A DNA stretch of 64,000 nucleotides, from contig NW_003101681.1 in assembly GCF_000003855.2 (NCBI RefSeq), positions 4,913,698-4,977,697 of the forward strand, in the 5' to 3' direction. The stretch is from Blastomyces gilchristii SLH14081 (taxonomy: Eukaryota; Ascomycota; Eurotiomycetes; Onygenales; Ajellomycetaceae). Positions 46,944-59,469 of this stretch are shown here, one piece after another; the stretch's first letter is position 1, and each line of letters starts with the position of its first letter. The translations under genes and the position numbers were made by a program. Under the pieces are notes generated by a model. The model made no database searches and had not been told where the DNA came from. It saw nothing but the letters and a program-made list of their open reading frames with translations.

Positions 46944-49900
46944 GTTTTTCCTATATCTATAAAGTTAACTATTATACATTCATCAATTTCAGATATGCAA
47001 AATCAGAAATTTCCAGCTCAGAATACAAAAACTGTTTACAAATTGCAATATTTTAACATCTTCTGATACTTTGAAATCATTTGACAATATCATGACAAAA
47101 GAAAAGAGAACACAGTCTTAAAGATAGACACATTAAATAGATAGATAGAAAAGAATAGAAAGAAAAAAGTAAAGTAAAATAAAGAGAGACTGTAATGAAA
47201 CAAATTATTAAAAGATAGTATATAGCTGTTTTAACAGACTATATCTGATCAATTTCCTCCTCTTCATGTTCAGATATTTCTGAATTCAGTCATTTTCTTA
47301 TAGCTGCTTGAGTTTCTGATAGAAAGTCTATTAAGTATTTAATTCCTGTCTCAGTTGAGAATAAGAATCTCATATTTAATTGATTTAGATTATACTTCTC
47401 TTTCAATCTGACTCTGAGGCTATTGTATAATGCACAGTGCATTACAATATACTCAGAATTCTCATTTATGTTGCAGAATGAGCATTCTATTGAATCAAAT
47501 CTATCATCAAATCTTTGCATATAAGATTTGAAATAGCCATATTCTAATTTCAGCTATATTATAGATGAGAATATTTTCTTTTTAAAATTAATTGAACAAG
47601 ATTTCCACTTGGGTTTTATTTCAAATCTTGAATAATGTATACTCTTCTTTTGTTTCTGCCCGCTTTTATTTCACTTGTCTAAACAAGATTCTTTTATTTT
47701 TCTCTTTATAAAAGATCAGGTCACAATTTTTTGAATAGATCTGCTTAATTCTGAACCTTTTTTTACAGCTGAAGCAGCCAATTCATTGTCATGAATATTC
47801 ATATAAGCAGGAACTCAGTGTAGATGAATTATCAGCTTTGATATTCTTCTCTTTTGAATTTTTAAAATGAAGTTTAAGATCAGTTCAAGATTTATTTGAT
47901 TATTATAAATCTGACTATTTCTAAGTCTTTTTAAAGCAGCTTGACTATCAGAGAAAATTCATGTCTCTTTTAAACTATTTTCTCTTTTATGAGATTTTAT
48001 TTCAATAAGTTTGAAAGCTTTTACTATTATAAATAGTTCAGTGTCAAAGACTTCAGATTCACAGTCTAAATTCCAGAAATCTGAGATAAAATTAATATTA
48101 TCTTCAGTATAAGCAATGTCTGTGTCTAATCTATTCAAATTCTCATTTTTTGAGTTCTCTGAATAAATCAGAATAGAGTCTTTTATATTGATTATAGAAA
48201 TTCTCTTCAAATACTGTTCATATTCTTTCTCTTTAGATAGTTCACTTATTTATAAGTCTATAAGAGATTCAAGCTTTTCTCTTCATGAAGATAACTTCTC
48301 ATGATCAACTTTTTCAACATTTAAAGAAGAAAATTGATTTTTAATCAGTGAGTATAGTCTGTACAGTTGAGAAGGTATTTTCTTTGAAGAATTATTTTCA
48401 TTTCAATCAAGAAATCTATTTCAATCCAGTTCATTTTCAGAGTTAATTAATGAAAATGAAGAAGAGACTCTTTCTCTGATTATATAATTTGAGCTCATCT
48501 TTATAACTCTCAGAGCATAGTTCATACAGGCCTTTTCAAATCTAATAGAAGAAGAAGGAATTAAAGCTTCAATTTTCATTGCTTTAATAGAAGATGATTT
48601 GAATACTCTCAGAATTCTTCTCAAAGCTCTGTTTTACAGACTTTGAAAGAGTTCAGTGAAATTTTCTTGATTATTTCATTGAACTTGAACTTCATAATCA
48701 GCTACTGAGATAATACAGGCTATATATAACTGTCTCATAGCCTGGAAGAATAAATCTCTCTCTGTATTTAATAGTCTGATTACATTGTTCAATAGTCTTT
48801 CTGTCTTGACAGTTCTTTGTTAAATATGATATTTAAAATTCAATTTAGAGTTTAACCATACTTCTAATCATTTGACATTTACACTGGGTTTAATCTCTCT
48901 ATTTAAAAGAGTTAGAGATAGTTCTTTCTTATTGAATCTAGAAAAGAAATGAATTAACTCAGTTTTATTCATATTTAATTGAATTTAATTAATATCTGCT
49001 CTGATAAAGATTTTCTTTACAGCTTTTTCAATCACTTTCAAATTCTCTTTGATAGTTTTTAAGCTGTAGACTAGATCAATATCACCTATATAACTCAGAA
49101 ATTGCACTATTTTCATATTTCTATCTTTGAATAGATATGCAGTGTATATTACAAATAAAATGAGTGAGATTGAAGATTCTTACAGTACTTCTATTTTTAT
49201 CTCAGTCTTGTCTTATTTTATTCCATCAAAGAAAAGTTGTATGATTCTTTTAGACATAAAACAGTCAACTTATTTTATTAGAGAAAGTGACAGTTTTAAT
49301 ATCTTCAAAGTCTGAATTAACTTTGACTTTGAAATATGATTAAATGCTTCTTTTATATCAATAAAAACTGCAGTTGAGACCAGATCTTCATGTTTTACTA
49401 TTTAAATATCATGAACAACTGAGAGAACAGTGTCAATTACAGAACATTGTTTTCTATCTCTTATTTATTCACTGAATAAAAGAGAGTTATTAATAGAGTT
49501 TATAAAAGATAATTGAGTAGCTATTATCTTTTTCAAAACCTTTTCTAGACAGTTTAATAGAGATATTACTCTATATAACTTAGAAATTGATATCTTTCTA
49601 TTAGATTTTGTAAGAATCACTTCAGTGACTTCTCTCCAGTATTTAGAATAATATTCATTTTTCAAGAGATTGAAAAAGAGCTCAAAATATTCATTCTTTA
49701 AGTAGGAATATATATTTTGAATAATCAAGTGATTAATTGAATCAGGCCCTGCAGCAGTTTTAACAGAACTTGAGATAATAGCTGACTCTAATTCATCTTA
49801 TATAAGATCAGGTCATTCTCAGTCATTTTTATTCATGTAGCTGAGAAGTAATATATTCTCTTTCTCTGAATCTGAATCTGATGAGTTTTGAAAGAGAATT

Positions 49901-50942
49901 CTTATAAAAGCTTGACATTTTTTCTCAAAAGAGTTTGCTGTATATGATTCATTCTGAAACTCATATTCTAAGACTGGAAGTTTTGCTACACTTCTTGTTT
50001 TAGTATAGTTAAAAGCTTTAAAAACTTTCTTTTCTTATGCTTCTTTAAGAAAATTATTTCAGCAGTCTGTTTTAACTCTTTTAATAGCTGAAAAATATTC
50101 ATTTCTGACAGTTTTGAACTCTTTATCAGATATTATATCATTCTTTCAATCTCTTCTAGCAATAGCTAATTCTTTTCTTTTAGATGAAATATTCTCATTT
50201 AATCAAGATTTTGAATACTTAGAAGATTGTCTCTTTGAAATATTATCTCTAACACTTGTTAGAATAATAGATGTAATGAGCTTTACTCTATTCTTAAGCA
50301 TTTTATTTGAGATATCTTGACCAGAATTTCAATATAGCTTACTCTGTCTTTCAGATTTTAACAGTGTTATGCTTTCTTCAACTGCTTTTCAATCAGCTTT
50401 TTCAAAGTTAAACTGATTAGAGAGAAGAGAGTTTTCACTCATTTATTTTTCACTCAGTTTAATATCAAATTGAATAATCTCATAATCTGATTCTGATGTC
50501 TTATTTGAATTAATAAATCAGTTTACAAGTCTTTTTTTCATTAGATTTTGTGACATGAAGATTAGATCTATAATAGATTTCTGTTTCATATCTTTTCTAA
50601 AGAATGTTTGTTGATCAGACTTATTAATCAAATCTATTAAATGCTCAAAGATTCATTCAATTAGATTATCAGCTCTTACTGCTCTCTTGTATTCTGAATT
50701 TCATCAGAGATGATGTGCATTGAAATCTCCTGCAATTATAGAGTTTCTTGATGAAGTCATGTTCAGAAATCCTCTATCAATTGTTCAGATATTGTTATTT
50801 TTCTTCAATGACTTTTCATTATAGATATTTATAAGCTGTATAGTATCAAACTCATTTTCTTTATCTATAATATCACTCATCAGAATATCAGAGTCAGACA
50901 TGATATTAAATCTTAGATTAAATTAATATCTTGATCTCTTTC

Positions 50943-51129
50943 TGTCATTCAAAGATTACTTGAGCCAGCGTACGATTACAGGCGTACGCCGGCTTCTTAT
51001 ATATCATATGCTAAATTAATTAGCGGCCGCTATGGCCTCTTTACACTCATAAGCAAGTTCGGAAGCAGCTGTGTTATTATTCAACAGTTGTATGTTCTTC
51101 TGAACCACTGTACATTCTTCTGAATCACA
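50943..51129 (-). repeat. G3 3' LTR
   Basis: Plus-strand TGTCATTC...GAATCACA. The outer left half keeps gccagcgtacgattacaggcg and agcggccgc; the inner half has lost CpGs (gcagctgtgttattattcaac). A purine tract (complement of 51130-51141) abuts it. Confidence 0.9.
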
Positions 51130-51620
51130 TCCTTCCTCACCAGATTCAGTCACGCTCACATGACCATGATATCTGTCCTAGCTTCATGCGGATTAGCGTG
51201 TCACTAGCATTTATGATCTTATAACCTATCTCTGATTCAGCTAGCATCTTGTATATACTCTCATAAAGAAACTTTCACTATATTATATCACTCATTCACT
51301 AACTTTTCTCATTCTTCAATCATCTTCTTCATTATCATCATCATCAAATATCACTATCTTATTCAAGATTTCTATCTCTTCTTCTATTCAACTCTTTTCA
51401 TCTATTCATTTATTACATCATACATATTTCTGACAATGATCTTCTGTTCTCATAACAAGCATTATCATAGTACTCATATCAAGCAGTTCATTAGCAGTAA
51501 GTGTAATACATTGTGAAATATGATTAGAACTTGTTTCTCTTCTAACAATTATCAGAATATACTATTATGAATGATATATCTTCTTCATCTTCTTATACAC
51601 TCTTGATCATTTTCTTCTCA

Positions 51621-53097
51621 GTGAGTTTCTAATTATGTTTTCTGACATGATTTTACATGAATACAGATACTGATATATTATTTTTATTTGTATAGAATTC
51701 TCACATGTTGACAGATCTGCATTCACTGATAATAGTGAACTCAATGTTGAATCATTAGTTAAGAACTTGAAGAACATAATAATGAAGAAATTGTCTGTGT
51801 TATATATGATCAGATCTTCTGTGTTCTCTTCTGCTCTCTCTGTTTCTTTCTCTGTCACTCTCTCTCAATCTTTTACACCTGTCTCTGTGTCTGGTTCTCC
51901 CACTTTCACTACCTCTGTTTCTATAATTCTCACTCTCACTACTTCTGGTTTTACTATCTCTGCTTTCATTATCAGCTCTCCCCATTTCAAGGAGATGTTG
52001 TGTAGACTTAATAAATCATATTTCTCAGCATATACACTTCTACTCTTCTTACCAACTCTTAGAATGATTTATTATATGAAGACTGCATACAATATAATGA
52101 TCTGAAGCTCAGTCACAGACATTAATTATTATATTCATTTTAAATATTCATGATGAGATAATTATTCATTTATCTCAGAGAATCATCTCTCTTCTCAACA
52201 GTGTCAAGATTGTAAGTCTTTCTCTTTTCCTCTTTTCTTTTTAACACTGATTTTTCTGTTCTTAGAAGAAATTATTATGAGTTTTACTGTGTATGAAGTC
52301 ATGATATTCACAGATATCAAGAAGCTTTTCATAACTATAAAGTTCAATATTACAGAGATATTCACTCTGATAAATTCCTTTGAAATGATAGATTCATATC
52401 AGTCTATTCTCTAGTATCTGTCATCTGACTTTGTGATGCAGATGAAAGATATCTGTGTTTTCAGAAATAGAAATGTGAATATTATACTCTTTTACACTCA
52501 TAGACATGAGGCTTATATATCTTATCTGAAATGTTATTATAAGAATAAGTTATTCACACACTGTGTTCTACTTTCTGTATTTCTCTGTGTCTCTCTCTCT
52601 CTTTCTGAGAAGTCTCATGCATGTTGTAATTGTATATACAATTCTAAGACTAGTAGATATTTATTCAGTAATTATTATCTCTGTTTTTACAGTTTTATAT
52701 ACTAACAATGATTCTTAGTTACTCTGATATCAGAGATCATTCTAATCAAAGATGATAATATCACTGAGACTACTCTCTCTCACTCTCAAGCTTCTCTTAT
52801 CACTTTCTCTTTCTTCTCTGCAGAGAAGATTGTGCATATACTGAGTTATAAGTATTTAGCTCTGAGTGACTTCTGTCATCATTTATTCAGTTCTGTGTCT
52901 TCTTCTTCTTCTATTTCTTTCATCTTCATCTTCTCTATTCTGACTTCTGATTCTGTGAGTTCTGCACTCTTCTTCATTTCTCTATGTATATGCATGCATA
53001 TTTCTATATTAGCATTTCAGTCAATCTTGTGATAAATGACATTAATGTTATACACAGAGCAGTAGAGAAATTGAAGATATACACAGCATTATTATAA
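51621..53097 (+). pseudogene. G3 antisense gene with two or three introns
   Basis: Opposite strand to pol. A possible first intron is 51621-51666 (GTGAGT, CTGAC, TACAG). Exon A includes LKNIIMKKL and a Ser/Thr-rich centre. Intron 1 is 52212-52265 (54 nt: GTAAGT, TTAACACTGAT, TTCTTAG), the same length and position as in G1. Intron 2 is 52653-52718 (66 nt; donor decayed to GTAGAT; CTAACAATG; TTCTTAG). Exon C (52719 to about 53097) matches G1 and G2 but is frameshifted near 53025. Across exon B two frames are partly open, so the protein cannot be fixed. It could be a captured host gene or an element accessory gene. Confidence 0.5.
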
Positions 53098-53349
53098 AAG
53101 TAGCTTGCAGCTCTCAAATCTCTTACAGATCTCAAGTTTTGAGATTTCCTTTATTTTTAGTGTTTTTCAGATGATATGGCATTGAAAATAGATTAAACAT
53201 GTGATATATGAAAATGAATAAGATGTATATAATAACATTTGTCTTTTACAGCTGACTCTTACAGTTGATAATTAATTCATTATTTCTTTTCTTTTCTTAT
53301 ACTTTTTCTTTATCTGCTAGTCACTACTCTTATACAATCTCTATATAAT

Positions 53350-56300
53350 ACAGTATTCAGTGACTAGGTTCAGCAGCTTTCACTTTTTATAATTCTGTCT
53401 TATATATTATACTGTCTCTCTTCACCTGCTTAAATCACTATAGTAAACAGCTTATCAAAACTAATCTCATCTGATCTCTGAGTGTCTTCAGAAATTGAGA
53501 TGACTTAGTCTCACATGTCTGTGAATGTTTCAGATAGTTTGTTCTCTGTGATCTCTGTAATTGAACTGATGTAAATAGTTAAATTTAACTCTGAATTTCT
53601 TTTTCTTCTGTGACCTGATTCACATGCAAGTCTGTCACTTTGAGACTACTCTTTGTCACATTGTGTTCACTATCTACAGTGCATTATCATACAATCAGCT
53701 ACAGTCTCATCACTTATTAAAGTGTGACATTTACCTGATTTCTTCATTACTTTTCATTCTTTTCTTATAATTATGAAAAGATCAGAATAAGTGAGATTAT
53801 CTGATTCATAAGCATCTATGATTTCTCTTACTTTATGAGACTTTTCAATTATAAATCTCTTCTTTTTCAACACTGATAATAGTACTGCAGATGATCATAA
53901 TCTGCTCAGATCTTACATCTTTACTTTCATAAGTTATGAATTATTGATTAAGTTATGTAAGATCTGTTCCTCTGATTCTTTCAATGTATACATTCTCAGA
54001 GAATGTGATTTGAGTATTTTATATAACTCAAACCATCTAGATTGAAACTTCTCAGAACTCTCATTGTATACAAGAACTCATATTCTCATCTTGAGACTCA
54101 ATTTCTTAACTAGTGAGTCTCATATTCTTTTCAATTGAATTACTCAGTTCAGAAGTAACTTATTAACTTTTATGTGTGTGTGACTGATCTCTTTTAATCT
54201 TGATTCTGTGTCTGTGACTGTTACATCTGCAACTATTGCATCTACAGCTGCTGTTTTCTTTCTCATCTTTTCTGAAGCATTCTTCAGGATGCGCGGATGC
54301 AATTCATACAACAGATAGAATAATGAACACTTGAAGACTGTATGCTGCTGAATTCATATGACTAATAGCATCTGACTGAGATATTCATCTCATAATCTCA
54401 TAGACTTACTCACTAGATATTTCATCAGCATGTTATTCAAGATTTTATTTAAGTGTTTCATCTTCCTGTTTGTCTGTGAATAATATAATATTGTTCTATG
54501 ATATCTTGTCTATAACTGACTCATGAAATGTCTCACTACTTCTTCTATGAGGTTCACACTGTTATCAGTTAGAATCTCATGTGGTATTTCATAGTTGACA
54601 TAGATCTCATTATGTAGAAACTTCATCATTATCTTCTCTATCATCTCTGAAACTGCTTTCATAACTGACCAGTCAGTAATGTAATCAATAGCAGTGATTA
54701 TTTATCAATTTTCATTTGGCATTCATGACAATATATCTATGAGATTCACTTCTCATTGTTTGAATGATTGTATTGTACACTTTATCTGATATTGTACTTT
54801 CTCATATTCTAATTCTTTCTTAGATTCTTTCACAACCTGATAATTCAGACACTTATAAGTGTACATCTGAATGTCCTCAGCCATGCTTAGTCAGTATACT
54901 CTTGATTTGAGTACACTCATAAGTTCAGAGCTTTCTAAGTGATCAAATTCCTTATACATATAAGTTACTAAGTTACATCTAAATGAAGATTCTAGATAGA
55001 GAGCTTCTACATATTCTAGATCATGGTAAAGCATAACATCATTTTTCAATTTCCTCAGCTTGAAGTGTGAAAGCATCTCTTCTACTACTTTCATGAGACA
55101 CTTGTTATCTGATATCTTGTCATTCTCTAAGTGAGAGATTATGATGTTCACTCATTCTGATTCCTTGTATTCTCTCAGTGTGTTTAACATGAATGTTTCT
55201 TATATCTGATTCACAGAACTCTTCTTCATGAAATCAGGTCTGCAACTGATTGTGTCAGATATCACAGTATCTGATTTCTTTCAGTATTTGATATGAAGAT
55301 CATATGCTTGAAACTCTGAGATTCAACATACTAAGTATTTGAAAGGTTTTATTATTAATTGTAGATAGATGAAACTTTTGTAATCTGTGATCATCATTAT
55401 TATATACCTGTTGTCAATATATCTATCTCATAACACCAGCATGTGCTTGATTACTAGCAATTCCTTTTCATACACTGAGTAATTGAGCTCAGTATCTGAT
55501 AGTTTCCTACTATTATATATCACTGAGTGCAGCTTGCTGTTCTTGCTCATCTGTAGAAGAGTATCTTCAATAGCCTATTCAGATGTATTCATCTCAATGT
55601 AGAAAGATTTATCATAATCTGATTGAATAAGCACTGAGAATATTATTATATATTCTCTCAGTGTGAGAAAAGCCTCTTCATATGCAGCATTTCAGATAAT
55701 TGAATGAAACTTCTTCTTTTGCAGATTTTCATTCATTGCTCTTAAGAGATCTGAGAGTGATACAGATATTCATACAAAATTCTTGATAAATCTGCAGTAA
55801 TATAAGACTAATTCAAGAAACTGCTATACATGATGTACATTTCTCAGTCATGATCAATTCACTATGACATTCAATTTCTCTGAGATGAGATATATACAGT
55901 CATCACTCACTACATGTTCTACAAACTTCAACTCTTTTATTTCAAACATATACTTAATTGATTTGATATAGAGCTTATGCTCTGTCAGAGTTATAAACAC
56001 TTCATTAAGATACTTCAGATATTCATCATATGAGTTTGAAAAGACTAGAATGTTATCAAGATATATAAGACATGAGATTTCATTCTGTTTATAAAGAATC
56101 ATATTTATCATTATTTGAAAGATGACAGATACATTTATCAGATCAAATGACATTGTCAGGAATTTGAACTTTCTTCATTGTATATTAAATGTGATTCATG
56201 AGGCTGACAGTTCATCTACACAGATCTGTCAGTATTCTGAGAGAAGATTGATCTTCAATAGATATCAGACATTTTCAACTGTATTCAACTATTGTTGAAT

Positions 56301-58600
56301 TTATAACAGTGAATATTCATTCTTGATTATACACTTATTAAGTGCTTAATAATTAATACATATCTGTCACTCCTCACCTGCCTTTTTCATGAATAGAACT
56401 AGAAAGCCTCACACACTTAATAAGAATTATATGAGATCATGTTCTAGAAGGTCTGTGATCTGACACTTCTGTTCTTCAAGATGTGTTTGTGACAGAGAAT
56501 ACACATTCTGATTGACTGGTTTTGCATCTCTCATGTCAATCTCATATATAAATCCTCATTTCAGCAGCAATTCTGATGAAAGATCTATTCAGAAGATCTT
56601 TTTATACTTCTTCAGAAGCTTCTTCATACACTTATTCTTCTATATATTCTTTATCTTAGTTTTCTCTGCTTTCAGATTCTATATGATATACAGAATGTCT
56701 TCAGATAAGATCTTACAAATTGTTCTCTTTGCTTATTAATGTGTAAGCAGATTTAACTCTTCTATATCAGAGATATGAAATGTTCTTCTTATATCAGTTG
56801 ATAGAATCATATGAACTGTTTTTTTTCTATCAGTTAATTATATATAACATGTACATCATTGAATCTGTGAATTGAATCTTTGAAATCAATTGAGTCTGAG
56901 AATAAGATTATATTCCACATTCTGCAGCTCTCGCGCTTAAATATAGCAAGATCATTCTCTGAAGTGTAAGAGAACTCTTACTCTTGCAGATGATATCAAA
57001 TATCAGTTATTAGATAATCTTATACATCAGAGATTCTTCACTCAGTGAACTTCTTTCAGTCTTCAGATTATATAATTATCAATATATTATATAGAAGCTT
57101 CTGTGTTCACTAATACTTTTACAGTCATCTCTTAATTCTTATTTAAGTGTCTCTTATATATTAACATTTCAGACTTCAAGATATTGAGATGAGTGTTCAC
57201 TTCATTCTCATCTGTATCTCAGTCAGAAGCCTGCTTTCTGTTAATATTTATAGAATTCAGAGAATTATCTAATGCAGACATCTCTTTCACTTTGAAGACT
57301 TTTCATAGAATATCAGCAAGTGTCTCTGAGCTCACTGATTCTGCTAGTTTTTTGACTCTCTTGCTTCTCTTAACTATGTATGCTGAGTGCAATCTTTTAT
57401 ATCATGATTTTAACATCTGCAGTTGAAGCAAGCTCAATACTTATAATATCAAGATTTTCACTCAGAGAATTTCTTTTTCAGAGGATTTGATGCTTTAGTA
57501 ATAGCATTCAGATCTAGATTCATTATATTCAGATATGTGACTTATGTTATAGAAGTCTGATTACTTATTCTCTACTAAGACATACTTGATTGCAGTATTT
57601 TCTATCACAATTGACTTACTTATTCTCATATAATGAGAATATTGTATACTTTCTTCACTATGTCTGACTGTGAGATTAAGTATTTTCATTTCACTCTCAA
57701 CTCAGATGTAAGATCATGAATAAAGATCTGTAAATAGAAAGATGTTAAAAGCTCTTCATTCAATGTGAGATAGTGTAAACTGAAGTGTATAAAGTATGAT
57801 ATAAGATTATTCACTTATCTACACTCAGTGAAGCATTCATAACACTTGTCTCATACATTCACTTTCTCAAAGTTATGCAAGATTCATTTGAAAAACTCAT
57901 TTCATGTTTATAAGAATGAATATTGCTTCAGATCTGTGAGATTCATCTTTTCATCAGTTATTTATAATAACTTCACTTTTTCATGTAGAAATGTGACAGA
58001 TCTTAAGACTTGTTGAAATTCTGTTAACTGTCTGTCTGTGAGTTCATATTCAATCTGATAATATGATCACATCTGACTTAGTCAGCTGATTACAGCATTA
58101 TTTTTTCAGTTGCTATTGAAGCTTAGTAACTCTGACAGATCTTCTGACTTGATATATTTCATACTCAGATTCTCATTCTGTACAGCAGTCTCTGATAATG
58201 TATACACTTCTGAAGAGGTTATGAACAATTGTGATGAGATCTCCAGATTCAGCATAGTTATCTGTCTGTATAATCATTCAATCTCTCACTGCAGGTCTAA
58301 GATCTGGTTTTCTCTATTCTTATTGATAATGATAATTACATCAGTGAAGCTCTTTATAGTGAATACTTGATCTGCAGTGAATATTAATTGTTGTTTGACT
58401 TCTGTCTCAGTCTGTCACTGTGTACACAAGGCCTCAATCTCATTTAGAATCCTTGTACACATACAGAGCTTCAATTTCAGTTCAGCAGTTTCAGTCACTT
58501 TTCTTACTGCTTTGAGTAAATTCTCTGAGAGATTCTGCATTTCTTTCAGTTCAGGTAGCAGAGAAGAGTATTATTCATATTAGCTAGAGAAGATATTCAT
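53350..58600 (-). pseudogene. G3 gag-pol remnant
   Basis: On the minus strand: gag from about 58600, a zinc-knuckle region near 57430, reverse transcriptase about 56580-56040 (YLDNILVFSNSYDEYL, the second catalytic Asp replaced by Asn), and RNase H about 55620-55430. The integrase HHCC region (HLESSELMSVLKSRVY) is at 55151-54891 and the core at about 54660-54400. A C-terminal extension follows towards 53350. The 99-codon stretch 55854-56153 and the 86-codon stretch 54891-55151 are stop-free; elsewhere stops are frequent. Confidence 0.85.
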
Positions 58601-58996
58601 TTCAGTGATTTCTCATTGATTATATAATATCTATCATTATATCACTGTATAATTTCTATTATTATTATATAACTCTGATGATAATCATTTCTTTCTTTTT
58701 TATTCTTCTTTTGAGTAGAGAGCAGACTTCTTTGAATCTGATTCATCACTTTCATCTTCTTTCTTATATCTCATCTGTTCATATCTCATACATAGTATTC
58801 ATCTGAACATGGAGTTTTCTTCTAACAAGTGAAGCAGTATCAATCAGATGCTCTTTCACTCATCACTCTTCATACACTATCTTTTGAGATGTTCTAGAAT
58901 CACACTGACATGATAACTACAAATCACTTCATAGACAGAATTATCACATTCTGAAGAAGTCTGCACTTCTCACCAGTTTTTAAACATGCTATCAGA

Positions 58997-59183
58997 TATC
59001 ATTCAAAGGTTGCTTGAGTCAGTGTATGATTACAGATGTATGCTGACTTCTTATATATTGTACACTAAATTAATTAGCAGCTGCTATGGCCTCTTTACAC
59101 TCGTAAGCAAGTTCGGAAGCGGCCGCGTTATTATCCGACGGTCGTACGTTCTTCCGAACCACTGTACGTTCTTCCGAACCACA
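58997..59183 (-). repeat. G3 5' LTR
   Basis: The inner left half is fully decayed (gtcagtgtatgattacagatg, no CpG). The outer right half is CpG-rich (gttcggaagcggccgcg; tccgacggtcgtacg) and ends in two copies of the 20-bp unit before TTTC. Confidence 0.9.
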
Positions 59184-59469
59184 TTTCTTTCACAGATTAC
59201 TACTCTTGACTTTATCTCAGACTTTTGAGAAAGAAAGTAGTAGTAGCTTGAATGAGAAATGATGTATTTTTGCTCAGCATTAAAATTTGATTTCTGAAGC
59301 ACTATAAAATTAACTTTTTATTCAAATGCAATTTAAAGACAAGAATAAATATAATTTAAGTTTCTATTCACATTATTTTGAATAAATGTGATTTTTGAAA
59401 AGTCTTTAAACTTTTTTTGTTATTTTTGTTGTATATTCATACTAAAAGAGAGTAGAGATGGAGTAGAAT

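Larger units (their letters stand above)
50943..59183 (-). mobile_element. G3: complete gypsy-family G element inside LINE-E
   Basis: 8241 bp with 187-bp LTRs at 50943-51129 and 58997-59183 and the 4-bp duplication TTTC (50939-50942, 59184-59187). Pol is on the minus strand and the antisense gene on the plus strand. It is the only uninterrupted copy of the family in the window. Its LTRs are 20 bp longer than those of G1/G2 because the terminal 20 bp (gtacgttcttccgaaccact) is duplicated in both. Confidence 0.93.
47239..59440 (-). pseudogene. LINE-E ORF2, interrupted by G3
   Basis: Start ATG at 59438-59440, then APE up to 59188; it resumes at 50942 and ends with TAG (complement of 47239-47241). 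Joined length is 3957 bases. The APE motif GDFNAHH is present; SDH reads SDY. The reverse-transcriptase box reads YIGD. RNase H has IYSENSKNENLNRLD and HDNELA. Stops and at least three active-site changes inactivate it. The exact frame length shows that ORF2 has suffered no net indel since insertion, so decay has been by substitution. Confidence 0.88.
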
